Shown here: positions 24,758 through 36,200 of the stretch, one piece after another
How the letters are laid out: every line of letters begins with the position of its first letter
How positions within the stretch are numbered: position 1 is the stretch's first letter
NCBI GenBank assembly: GCA_026874595.1
Contig: CM049306.1
Location: 84,532,142-84,596,141 of the forward strand
DNA length: 64,000 bases
Source of the DNA: Sipunculus nudus
Taxonomy: Eukaryota > Annelida > Sipuncula > Golfingiida > Sipunculidae
Direction of reading: 5' to 3'
Notes under the pieces: model-generated
What the model was told of the DNA's origin: nothing
The model's database searches: none
Seen by the model: the letters and a program-made list of their open reading frames with translations, nothing else
Program-made: the position numbers and the translations under genes

Positions 24758-25521
24758 ATTTATCATCACAAAATTTGATTTGGAAGAGGAGGTAGGCAAA
24801 GGCTGGTTTTTAAGCTCTATTATGAGTTGATGGTGTTTAACTCAAGTTATGTAAGATTTTGATTATATCCGTTGAGACAGGGAAGAGGATTGATGTCATT
24901 GATATTATTTACAGTTGGAAATGGTATCCTTTCATCACAAAGGTTTTGACTTGGCCATAAAACTTTACCTACATTGCAGAATTATTTGAAAAGTTAAACT
25001 ATTGATTAAAATTAATAACAAGTATTGTGTCAAGTATAATTTAAATTAAAAATGATAACAGTATCACCTGTTTTTTTCATCAAAGATTTTTTTATGGTAT
25101 TGTCGAAATAAATGATTATTAAAATAATATTACAGAATATATTCATGAATGCATTAGTATTCAAATACTTACATTTTTACCTGTATTCCTATCCTTATAC
25201 ATGAAATTATGGAGTACATATTCATATTTGCATTCAAATACATTTGCAAAGTACTGCACCATGTCTGGTATTTATTCAGTTTCAGCCAAACAAAGTTCTT
25301 GAGAATCCAGAATAAATAAATATAACAAATTTAAATAATGATCATAAGTACCTGGTTTTATGAATTTTATTTATATTAAAAAAATAAAACTATAATATTC
25401 ACTTTGGACCACCTTTACATCAATCTACACTCTAGACATAGCAAGAGTCTTATGACAATTATTAACATTACAGAAATCATAATGAGAACTTGTCTCAGAT
25501 CTGATTTTTTATCATATTCAA
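24758..25521. other. AT-rich spacer
   Basis: Nothing recognised. Confidence 0.55.
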
Positions 25522-28500
25522 TTTTTTAGCGAACCTGTGAGCTTATGCGACGGTGTGGCGTCGGCCGTCGTCTGTCGTCTGTACGTTTACCCATACTATC
25601 TTGAAAACGGCAAGAGTTAGCATCAAGAAATTTTCTGCAAAAAATTAGTCATCTAAAAAACTCTCTATCGGATTTTGCTTATTTTTTGGCTAACTGCATT
25701 TTCTTAGATTTTATAGAGAAAAAGCTATAAAAACTTTTAAAATCTTCTTCTCCGAAAGTGTACACCTGAATTGTCCAATATTTCACAGAAATGATCCCTG
25801 GAACAATCTCTCTCAAGTTTGTTCGAATGGTTTAAGTTTGGTGATTTTTGGCCGAGTTACAGCTAGTTGAACTTAGTCATCTGTCCAAAAAAGCATACTA
25901 AAATTACAATCTTAGAAACGGTTGGAGCTGTCATCACCAAATTTTATGCCAATGTTGGTCACATGAGTCATATCTGAAATTCAGGTATTGGTGGCGCCAC
26001 CTGCATCGGCCTTTTTCTGAACGGATCATCAGTGCCAGTATCGTACTGACAGCTACAAAAAACTTCTTCTCTGAAACCATTTGGCCATAATATCGCACAG
26101 AAATGATCCTAGGGTAGTGCGTTCTGAAGTTTGTTCAAATGTTCTCAGTTCAGTGACTTTGGGCTGAGTTATGAGAAGCTGAATTTAGTCAAATGCTATA
26201 ACAGCCCATTTTAGCTCAGTTGCTACAAAGATCTTCTTCTCAAAAACCACTGGGCCAAATTCTTAAATCTCACACATTAATTATCCTTAGATGTTGATAT
26301 TTCAAGTTTGTTCAAATGGTTTTGGTTCAGTGATTTTTGGCTGAGTTATTGGAAGCTTAACTTAGCCATTTTGCTTTATTTTCTCCTATGAATTATAAAC
26401 CTGCAAAACGTTTTTTAACTGACGCCACTGAGGCAAATTTGTTTAAAATTTTACAAGAATAATCCCCTGAATAATTCTGATAATAATTGTGTTTTATGGT
26501 TCCAAAGAATGAATTTTGGCTGAATAATAAAGATTGAATTGAGTCATTTTACCATATATGTTAGCTGTGTGAAAAAGATACATCTAGCCTGGAACCAGTT
26601 TATCAGCATCCTTTACATCATGCCTCGATCCAGACATTTAGATTTCAGGTTATCTTTGGTTAATATTGATAAGAATGTTTTTTAAAAAACTTTTTTAAAA
26701 ATGTAGATTTATGATTTTAGATATTCCTAATGCCAGGCAATGTTTACAATCACAGGTATACGTTAACCTATACTATTTCGAAAAGGACTTGAGCTAGCAT
26801 CATGAAATTTAATGCAAAGAATTAGCCATCTGAAAAAAATCTGCATTTTCTTAGATTTATAGAGAAAAAGCTAAAAACCTTTAAAATCTTCTCCTCTGAA
26901 ACGGTCAAGCCAGTTTGTTCAATATTTCACAGAAATAATCTTTTATACTATCTCTCTCAAGTTTGTTCAAATGGTTCAAGTTCTGTGAATTTTGGCCGAA
27001 TTACAGGAAGTTGAACCTAGTCATCAGTCCAAAAAATCATACTAAAATGACAATCTCAGAAACGGCTAGAGTTATCGACAACAAATTTTATGCCAGTGTT
27101 GGTCACATGAGTCATATATGAAATTCAGGTATTGGTGGTGCCACCTGCATTGACCTTTTTTTGTACAGGGGTCATTGGTCATCTGTATATCAACCATAAT
27201 TTCTCAGGAATTGCAGGAGCTACCATACCCAGATTTTATTCAATTATCTGTCACATATCAAATGTTATGGGATTCAGCTTATGTTTTTTGCTATCTGCAT
27301 TTACTTAGATTTTATAGGGGAAAAGCTGAAAAACCTTTAAAAGTCTTCTTGTAAACGGTCCAGCCAAATTGTTCAATATTTTACAGAAATGATTCGAGAG
27401 GCAAGCACTCTCAAGTTTGTTCAAATGGTTTGCATTTGATGAATTTTAGTGGAGTTAAATGAATTTGAACGGTCATTTGGCCAAGTAAGCATACTGACAT
27501 AGTTATCTCAGAAATGACAGAAGCTATCATTACCAAGTATTGTGCAATTGTTGGTCACAGGACTCGTATTTGAAGTTGCAGATTTTGATGTGCCACCTAC
27601 ATTGACTTGTTTTTATGGGCTGAAACCTCATAATTTTAGCCTCTTTCAGCTTAATATTTTTATGATGAAACTGTCAAGTTGAATTGTTCAATTTTTCAAA
27701 AGAATTATCGTAGGACATGGTTCTTTCAATAATATCAGAAAAACTTAAGTTGGTCTTATGGCCATTATTATGTCTAACTCAAACTGAGGACTGCAAAACT
27801 GTTCTACAAAATTATTGTTTCAATTATAACTTTTGTTACATGGCACAAAAATTATTCTTAGGTGGCCTTTGTTCAAGTTTACTTGAATGATTTTTGGCAG
27901 AATTATTGGACCTTTAACAATGAAAGAACTGAATCTTTTATTTTTCTAGATATTTTGATAAAAAGTTTATGAATATTTCAGCTTGAAAAAAAAGCATTTT
28001 AGCCAAAGTCTTTCAGTATGTGTAAACAGATTTGCCAACAGGCCAGATTGTGTCTGTATATTTACATAAGTTAAGAAACTGCCAACTGTTTCAGATTTGG
28101 CAAGAGATCAAGAGTTCATTCCGTGCAGCCAGATATAGGTCAAGAGTTCAGTCAGTGCAGCCAAGCACAAGGCATGTGATCCCCTCATGGGTGGCATGTG
28201 AACACCTCATGGGCACCATGTGATCACCTCATGGGTGTCATGCCCCTCAGGGCTGCATGTGGAGCCAATCTCTTTATAGCTTTGGCAGACTGCCAACTGT
28301 ATCAGATTAGGCAACAGGTCAAGAGTTCACTCAGTGCAGCCAGGTACAGGTCAAAAGTTCACCCAGTCTAGCCAGGTGCAGGTCATGAGTTCAATCAGTG
28401 CAGTAGCCTGAGCTAGCATATGTGTCACAGTTCACTCGGGGCAACTGCCTTTCTCACCTGAGCGTGGTCAGCCACATGCATCAGACGTGAGGTATGTTTG

Positions 28501-30260
28501 ATGTATTGGCCTAATATTTTGACCTGTCTATGTGTCTTTGATGTGTTTCTCGTTCACAAGACAGGTGTCACCACCTACAATGACATTTGCACAATGTGTG
28601 ACTTTTGTGCCTGCTTATTTCTATAAAGGAATTTGATATATCATCCTGAAATTGGGCATATTTATACCTATCGTATTTTAATTATTGTATACTTGTCGTA
28701 TGCAAGACTGCTGGTGCCACCTACAACATTTTTTGCACAGTATGTGTCCCTGCTTATTTCTCAGGAGGGGTTTGATATATCGGTCTGAACTTGGGCATAT
28801 GTATATATCTCTGAAACCTTTTTGTATACAAGACTGGTGGTGCCAGCTACAATCATTTTTAGCTCAGCTGACTGTAAGTCAACTGAGGTATAGGAATGGT
28901 GCTTTGTCCGTCGTCCGTCTGGACGTCCGGCCGTCCGTTAGCAGGGCACAAATCAACATCCAGGGAGGTCAATTAAAAATTTCCTTGGAAACCTGAAATT
29001 AGTTATGGGGCTTGAAAGTACCCCCCAGAATAGTAAAAAAATTTTAATGCAGAACCTCCAATATCTTGATAATTAATGCATGGTTTGTCATGAATCTTGC
29101 CTTGAATATAGACCATGACTAGTTTTGTCAGTTCCTGAAACGTGGTGATTTTCTTATTTTAACAAATATTTTTCTATTTATTTACTATAAAATGACAACA
29201 ATCATGTCAGTTTCTCAGCTGTCATTACATCTGGTGTCCCAAAACCTGGTGTGTTTATTGATCACAAGTGGATGTCCTATACTAATCACCCTGTCTGTCA
29301 GTCTGTCTGTTTGTATGTCTGTCTGTCTGTCAATCCGTCCATCCACACTAATTAGTTTCCAGATGATAACTCCAGTTAAGTTTGATATATTAGTTTCAAA
29401 CTTAACTTATAAATGGCCCACCACTAAAGTAAGAACCATGTTGATTTTGCGGTCCAACGGTCAAAGGTCAAGGCCACAGGACCCAAAACTTAAAAAGGAA
29501 TGTGTATGCATTTGAAGCCTAACTTTTCATCGCAAACCTTCCATCTTCAAGGTATTGCTAACCTGCCACTAGGGGAAGATTGTTTGATTTTTGGGTCATA
29601 GGTCAAAGGTCAAGGTCACAGGGCCCATCCATTCACAAATAAGTTTATGGATGATAATTCTGCTTTGGATAAACAGACTGGCTTCAAACTTGATTTAATA
29701 ATGACCAACCACATATGTAAATTCATTTTGATTTTCAGGGTCCAGTAATCTAAGTTGAAGGTCACAGAAGCCACATCTTTAAAAAGATTGTGGATGCACT
29801 GTAGATCAAACTTTTCATCCTGAACTTTCCAACGTTCACACATGGCTTACTTGCCCAAAGTGAGAAAACCTGTAGAGGTTATCTGGTCAGAGGTCAAGGT
29901 CACTTTTTAAAAGATTGTTACAATAATCCTAATGCTGCAAGTTCAAGGATATTAAGTTCTATGATTTTATGGTTACAAGGTCATTGGTTAAGGTCACAGG
30001 ACTGTCATTCTGAAAAATTTCTTCCAAAATATCCTTATAGACAAATTCAACTGAGCGTTGAGACCCATGGGTCCCTAGTTGTGTTGTGTGCACCCATGGC
30101 AGAATTTCAGCAGTGATGTTTGTGTAATTGTTTCTTATTCAAAATGTTAAGTACTTGCATTGTTCATATACATGAGAAGTCATGGTCCAGCATTAGAGCA
30201 TTATACCTGGTGTATTTTACAATGAACAGGTTTGCATAAGGCCTGTAGGCCTTGTTTTAA
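25522..30260 (+). mobile_element. R1 element copy c, longest, with nested R3
   Basis: Starts TTTTTTAGCGAACCTGTGAG and ends GCATAAGGCCTGTAGGCCTT followed by GTTTTA. It contains several long monomers (CAAGTTTGTTCAAATGG at 25817, 26945 and 27413), a 28100-28400 block repeating TCAAGAGTTCA and CACCTCATGGG, and a 3' block with GTGGTGCCACCTACAA. R3 copy e (28856-30082) interrupts it. The minus copy at 36201-38688 mirrors it without that insertion. Confidence 0.77.
28856..30082 (+). mobile_element. R3-type element copy e nested in R1 copy c
   Basis: Starts AGCTCAGCTGACTGTAAGTC after TTTTT, with GTCC/GTCT tracts near 28905 and 29290-29340, and AGGTCAAAGGTCAAGG-type motifs (29460, 29590, 29885). It ends near GAGACCCATGGGTCCCTAG. 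R1 copy d reads GCTACAATGTTGTGTGCACC across the equivalent point, so it is the empty site. Two repeat types (R3 ends, DR1-rich middle) seem to be combined here. Confidence 0.65.
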
Positions 30261-30840
30261 TTTTAAAAAATGTATAAAAAAAATTGAAGTATCTCAGCTA
30301 TGAAACCATTATATGTGTAAAAAAAAATAACCCTATAAGAACACCCTATAAATTAAACAAGGTGAAAACTAGAGATGGGCAAGTATAATTTTATTAACTG
30401 AAATATAGGAACCAGTAATATAAATTTTGATTATTTACATAGTCTTGTGACAGCTGTTACAGCCACGTGTCTGAATGTCATAAGTGAAACATATTGACAT
30501 CTTTAATCAATTTGTCTGAGTAAAATTTAAAAATTTTCACATTTTAATTTTTTTTTTTAAATTTTGAAATAAATATAAATAAACAAGCTGAAAAACTTGG
30601 AAAAGACCTGGGAATTTAGATTTATATTATAAACTGCATCTTTGTAAATCATATAATTTTCTTCATATAATCCCTAACCGTACATAACAATATAATTTAA
30701 TTATTTTTTTTCCGTTATTAAAACTGAAGCTGGGTTGGACACCTGGATCAGCTGTGGGGAGCAATAAGTATATGCCACACATCATGCGTGCATAATTGGC
30801 AGGAAAGGTCAAGTAGAAGACATACAGGTGACTGAATAGG
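30261..30840. other. AT-rich spacer
   Basis: Nothing recognised; one T-run and no open frame of interest. Confidence 0.55.
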
Positions 30841-32296
30841 GCCTGGGTAGAGCATGGATCTGACATGGTGTCAGAAAAATTTTAATAAAAGCTACAGTTT
30901 TTGGCCAATTTCTTTCAACTTTCAAAACTAAAAAGCTGAAATCCTTATGTGTGCATGATATGAAAATTATATAATTATTATAACAGTGCTCACGGGAAAC
31001 AAACGTGCCATGGTCACAGTTGGGCAAAATTTAAGGTACTAATTTTATATTTATACTAATAACTTATAAAATTTGAAAAATTCAGAACTAATTTTGGGTA
31101 TTCAATTGAATCTTGATTAAATAATGTTATATCCCTGACAAAAAAAAATCTCTGGCTTCAGCAATTTTCATGTTAAGGGAGTAAACATATTTCTTGTTTA
31201 CAAAGTGCATAATGTTTGGGCCCATAACTTAAAACAATTTCGCAATACTCACATCCTTTCTGACATGTGCATAGCGTATAAATAGTAGAACTTGTATATT
31301 TTATATGATCAAAGTCAGATCAGTGGTTTTGATATTAGGCAGTCTTGTGTAACAATGGGTTTTTAATTGAAAATTAAAGTTTTTTTCTTAATATCTCTAA
31401 GGAATGAAGTTCTAGTGACCAAACTTTTGGAATGGTAGGGGGGTTTGGGGGACATCTAACTGTATGCCAAATTTTGGGAGCTGAGAGGTGGCCTGGGAAG
31501 CTGGGGAGCTGAGCTCTAGCAGACTGCATAACATTTGCTTGTTCTAGACAATACTATACATGGTGCTTGAAAACTTGAATAAAATCTACAGTTTTTGATC
31601 AACTGGTTTCAAATTTCAGATGTTTAGAGATGAAATGCTTATGGTAGCATGCTGTGAAAATTAAATCCACAGCAGTTACAGGAAAAAATGTGCCATGGTC
31701 AAATCTGGGCAAAATTTAAGTTACTGATTTTATATTTATGCTAATAACTTATAAAATTTGAAAAATTTAGATCTTATTTTGGGTATACAATTGATCTTGA
31801 TTAAATATAGTTATATACCTGAATGAAAGTCTCTAGCTTCAGCAATTCTCAAGTTAAAGGAGTAAATATATTTCATGAATTTTTTCAAAGTGCATTATAT
31901 TTGGGCCCATTACTTCAAGTATTTAAAAAATATTGAAGTAATTTCTGGTATGTATATAGGAAATATAAAGAGAAATTAATATATTAAAAATGGTCAATAT
32001 CAGGTGAGTGGTTTTGATATTAGGCAGTCTTGAAGTGTAACAATGGGTTTTAAATGGAAAACGGAAGTTTTTCTTTAATAATTCGAAAGAACGAAGTCCT
32101 AGCGACCCAATTTTCGGTATGGTAGAAGATAGTGGAGACATCTAAAGGTATGCCGAATTTTAGATTCGTAGGTCCAATGGTTTCAAAACGTGCCAGTTTA
32201 ACGGACAGACGGGCAGACGGACGGCAGGACGGACGGGCAGCGGACGGACAAAGGACCACGACTATAGCTCAGATGACTTATAGTCAGCTGAGCTAA
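30841..32296 (-). mobile_element. R3 element (long AT-rich type), minus, with internal 680 bp duplication
   Basis: Its minus-strand start at 32296 has the AGCTCAGCTGACTATAAG hairpin and a GTCC tract (32195-32255), then the same unique sequence as R3 copy a. The block around 31006-31140 is repeated around 31691-31825 (CTAATAACTTATAAAATTTG in both), so about 680 bp is duplicated within the element. Confidence 0.7.
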
Positions 32297-33540
32297 AAAT
32301 TGCATAAAAAAATACAGGTTGCGCCTCCAGTCTTCAGGAACTGGCTAGGATCAATAAGTGTGCAAGGTTTCAGAACACTAGGTGAACAACAGCTGAGAAA
32401 ATGATACGACAGTGGTCATTATAAGGTCTAAGGAATAAGAGGGGAAAATGGATTTTAAAAAATCAGGTGGCGACACCAATCTGCAGCAACCGATGTAACT
32501 AGTCATGATCATTCAACATATCAGGTTTAAGGACACTAAATGAAAACCACAAGTGAGAAACAGGTACCACTTACGTTATTTGGCAGTCTAAAATAAAAGA
32601 AAAATGAGTTAAAGTTGAAAAAATTACAGGTGGCACCAGCAGCCTTCAGGAACTGATTAAACTTATCATGATCAGTATATAAACCAGGTTTAAGGACACT
32701 AGATGATACCACAGCTGAGAAACGGATAGTATTACTGCCATATGACGGTCTCACAAAAAGAAAGTAGGGACCCATGGATCTCGACGCTCGGCCGAATTTG
32801 TAAAAAAGGGATATATTAATGAGCTCTTTCAAAATATGGGTCCTGTGATCAGTTCGAAGCCAACCTGTTTTCCCAAACTGGAGTTGTCATCCATAAACTA
32901 ATTTTTGAATGGATGGGCCTTGGTTACTTTGACCTAGTGACCCCAAAATCATCAAAGGGAACCTTCGCCTATTGGGAGATGAGCAATATCTGGAAGACGG
33001 AAGGTTTGGGATGGATTGGGTAATTACTTAAGGGCATCCACTTATGATCAATAAGCACACCAGGTTTCAGGACACCACATCTGAGAAACTGACATGATTG
33101 CTGTCATTTTATAGTCTAAAATATAGAAATAATCGTAAAAAATTAGAAAAAAATACAGGTGGCGCCACCAGTTTTTGGGAATTGACAAAACTAGTCATAC
33201 TCGATATTCAAGGCATGATTCATGACAGCCCATGCATAATTATCGAGATACTGGAGGTTATGTATCATTTTTTTTTAAAATTATTCTGGGAGAACTTAAA
33301 TTGCTCAAAGGATATAGGTCACAGTGGCCTAATTCTGGGGGTACTTACAAAGTTCGAAGGATATAGGTCGCAAGACTTAATTTCAGGTTTCCAAGGAAAT
33401 TTTATATTGATCTTCATTGGTTTTAACTTTGAAGCTTCTATGGTCAGCGATTACGTTTTGTGCCTGGCTAACGGACCAGACGGACGACGGACAAAGCACC
33501 ATACCTATACCTTCGTTGACATTCAGTCAGCTCAGCTAAA
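32297..33540 (-). mobile_element. R3 element (tandem-core type), minus
   Basis: The right end at 33540 is TCAGTCAGCTCAGCTAAAAA, next to a GACGGACGACGGAC stretch. The core is a tandem array of about 155 bp units, each with AAAATACAGGTGGCGCCACC or a variant, at about 32310, 32462, 32623, 33152 and 33560, followed by AACTGA...ATGATCAAT and AGGTTTCAGGACACTAGATG. At 32757 AGGGACCCATGGATC marks an internal R3 end. A DR1-family fragment lies at 32830-33010. Confidence 0.65.
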
Positions 33541-33734
33541 AACGAGTTTAATTGAAAAAAAATGCAGGTGGCGCCACCAGTCTGCTCATATGGATATGTC
33601 TCTGATCAATAAATGAAGCAAGAATCATGATATTCCATGCGTTAATTATTGAGATACTTGAGCTTTTTATATTGTTTAACAATTATAATTGGATGTACAA
33701 CCAAACTCCCAATAGGCAGATGATATAAGATAGC

Positions 33735-34590
33735 AAGAATACGGGTAGTCAACAAGCGACTACGTGTATCCGCCAAAATCAGAGTCGGACGGGTGAAGTG
33801 AGGCATGGATTGAGTGGCAAGGGGAAAGTTAGAAGTGTTACATATTAGCATGGATGTCTGCCAACTAAACATGATTGAAGGTGGTGCCACCTCTTATTTG
33901 AACGAGAAACTATCCAACATGTATAAACATGCAAAATTTCAGGTGGAAAAGTCAAACCACTGCCGCGATATGAGTGATTTCATCCCACAGCAGCATAGCA
34001 GATAGACTCAAAAATGGTTGCAGGTTGCGCCACCAGTATCTTATAGCTATGTGAAATCCAAACACATGCATAAATTCAGCTAGGTAAGTCAAACTGTTCT
34101 GGAAATATTGGCATGGATGTCTGCAGCATGAACGTGAAAGTAGGTGGCACCACATGTCATCAAATCAATTTAGCTATCTAGGATGTATACGCATGCCAAA
34201 TTTTAGGTGAATATCCACTGCAGAGATATGAGTGATTTTAACCCAAGGCAGACGAACAGATGGACGCTGTGCAAAAATGGCTGCATGTGGCGCCACCATT
34301 TCTGTGTATGTTATAAAGCTATCCAAAGGCTACATTTTTGTAAAAAAAAAAATTCCTGATTGGTCAAACGAGTCCGATGATATGCAGGTTAATGTGTCAA
34401 ATCAGACGCACAAATGGACGCACTGATGAGAGGAAAGGTCAGAGGTAAACGCCGAATGGTTAGGCACCGGTTCACATGTGACCCGATAATTGGTGTAAGT
34501 TTCAGAAAATTGGTCCAGTAGTCTCAGGAAAGTTTTCCGGAAACGAACGCGGCGGCGGCGGAACCCGGTCAAAACATAGTATCCGTAATG
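33735..34590 (+). mobile_element. R2 element copy b, short
   Basis: Left end: AGAATACGGGTAGTCAAC, where GTAGTC pairs with GACTAC, then GTATCCGCCAAAATCAGAGT. The interior holds about three R2 half-units (GGTGGTGCCACC, GGTTGCGCCACC, GTGGCGCCACC). The right end is a decayed ACATAGTATCCG. Confidence 0.75.
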
Positions 34591-34639
34591 ATTCTGGGGT
34601 GCAAAAACAAGCCCGGATAAGGCAGAGGATATTGTGACC

Positions 34640-34920
34640 TAATTTCATGTTTCCAAGGAGATTTTTATGGGCCTTCATTGATGGTTAGTAAGAGTCCAGC
34701 AGTTATGATTTGTGCCCTGCTAACGGACTGACAGGCGGCACAACGGATGGAAGGATGACGGACAAAGTGATAAAGTGATCGCTACAGCCCCCCCCCCCCC
34801 CCATGACTGAAAGAAAAGATAACAGATGACGCCACCAGTCTCACGTACAAGATATTCGGTCGACCTGATTTTGGACGAGTCAATTAAAAAGTTTTTGTGA
34901 TTTTCTCCAAAAATGAGACC
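34640..34920 (-). mobile_element. R3 fragment with poly-C
   Basis: A minus-oriented R3 start region (GACGGACAAAGTGAT) breaks at a C-run (34788-34802) where the terminal hairpin should be. A partial core unit (GATGACGCCACCAGTC) follows. Confidence 0.5.
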
Positions 34921-35170
34921 CATTTAACGTGACAGTCACTCTTTCAGTAAAGGTTATGGCCCCAGTTTGATTAAGCTTCGTCCTCTTATCCATATCTATA
35001 CACATGTCACGTTTGATAAAGATCAGTGAAATGTTTCTCGTGCTAAACCATAGTGTCTCCGGTTTTTGTCTGGGGATACAATAATTATTTGTGAAGCTGT
35101 GCCATGTCAGATGTTAAACCTTCACAAAGCCAACATATCAGGTTATATGGTTCATTTTAGTTCAAGGTCC

Positions 35171-35175
<5 letters not shown>

Positions 35176-35224
<49 letters not shown>
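35176..35224. repeat. (TA)n microsatellite
   Basis: About 25 TA units. Confidence 0.97.
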
Positions 35225-35226
<2 letters not shown>

Positions 35227-35269
35227 TTCAGTCAACAGTCATTTGAGCAGAACCACTTGAACTATCCGT

Positions 35270-36150
35270 AACAAAGACAGCCTACGAATATTTTTTGTGC
35301 AAAATGAAAGAATGCAGTTTTGCAGTAGCCCTCAGTCTGACAAAGCTTACTCGGCGACAAGACACAGTTCAGCACTCCATGACGCTACGTTACCATAAGG
35401 CGTAAAACAAGGCGAACGTTGCAAACCGTTCCCCGGCGTGTTTCCAAATAAGTGTGATGCGACACAGGATTAATAGTCCTTTATGCACAATTACGTAACA
35501 GAAATGTTGGTTTCATGTGGTGAATTTTGTATAAGATAACAAAGATGTATTGCAGAATTGAGGCATGTTCGAATGTATTTATTTGAAAATGAAGAATATG
35601 TCCCTCGACATACTTAATGTTAATTTCCCACTACGTCCCGCATTTCCATTGTCACACGTTGCTAATAAATTAAACGTCCTTGAGATAGAGAACGGTGACA
35701 TCGTATAAACAGTGCCTTTCATTTATATATTCCACCTATGTCTCCACATCACCATCACTGGCCACCGTCTGTGTCTTCAGCAAGAGGACTTTGCTTAAGG
35801 TACGTGATTTAAATACAGGGCTTCCCTCCCTTCCTTTTTGTTATTTTAGGTATGTCTACGTGAATGCCGCGCCACAGAACCCTGAATCGCCACCCGAGCG
35901 ATTAAGAAAATCGCGCTCACGCATTTGGAAATACTATAGTGAATAAAACCCTCTCATATAATCAATTTTTAACCCGCACATGTTTGCTCTCGCGCTTATC
36001 GAAACGCGGCTTAACCAAAAATCGCCAAACCAAGGACCCTTCCTTAACACTTAAAAGCACTACCCTAAGATCGTTCTTGGAAAATCAGTATTTAACAATT
36101 TTACTTAAAAGTTAAAAGTTAAAATCAATGGTTGAAAGAGAACAAAATTG
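35270..36150. other. CpG-containing low-repeat patch, exon-like piece inside
   Basis: This patch differs from the flanking repeats in having many CpG. On the plus strand 35695-35946 is open for 83 codons and ends SPPERLRKSRSRIWKYYSE, faintly like the start of a BED-type zinc finger, but no Cys/His residues follow before the stop. AAG|GTACGT at 35800 and TTTTAG at 35849 could bound a 50-nt intron, yet splicing it leads quickly to a stop. I cannot assign a gene. Confidence 0.3.
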
Positions 36151-36200
36151 TTAGTCTTACTTGCTAATGCTCGTTTCTGGGATAAGTTCTGTGACATTTT

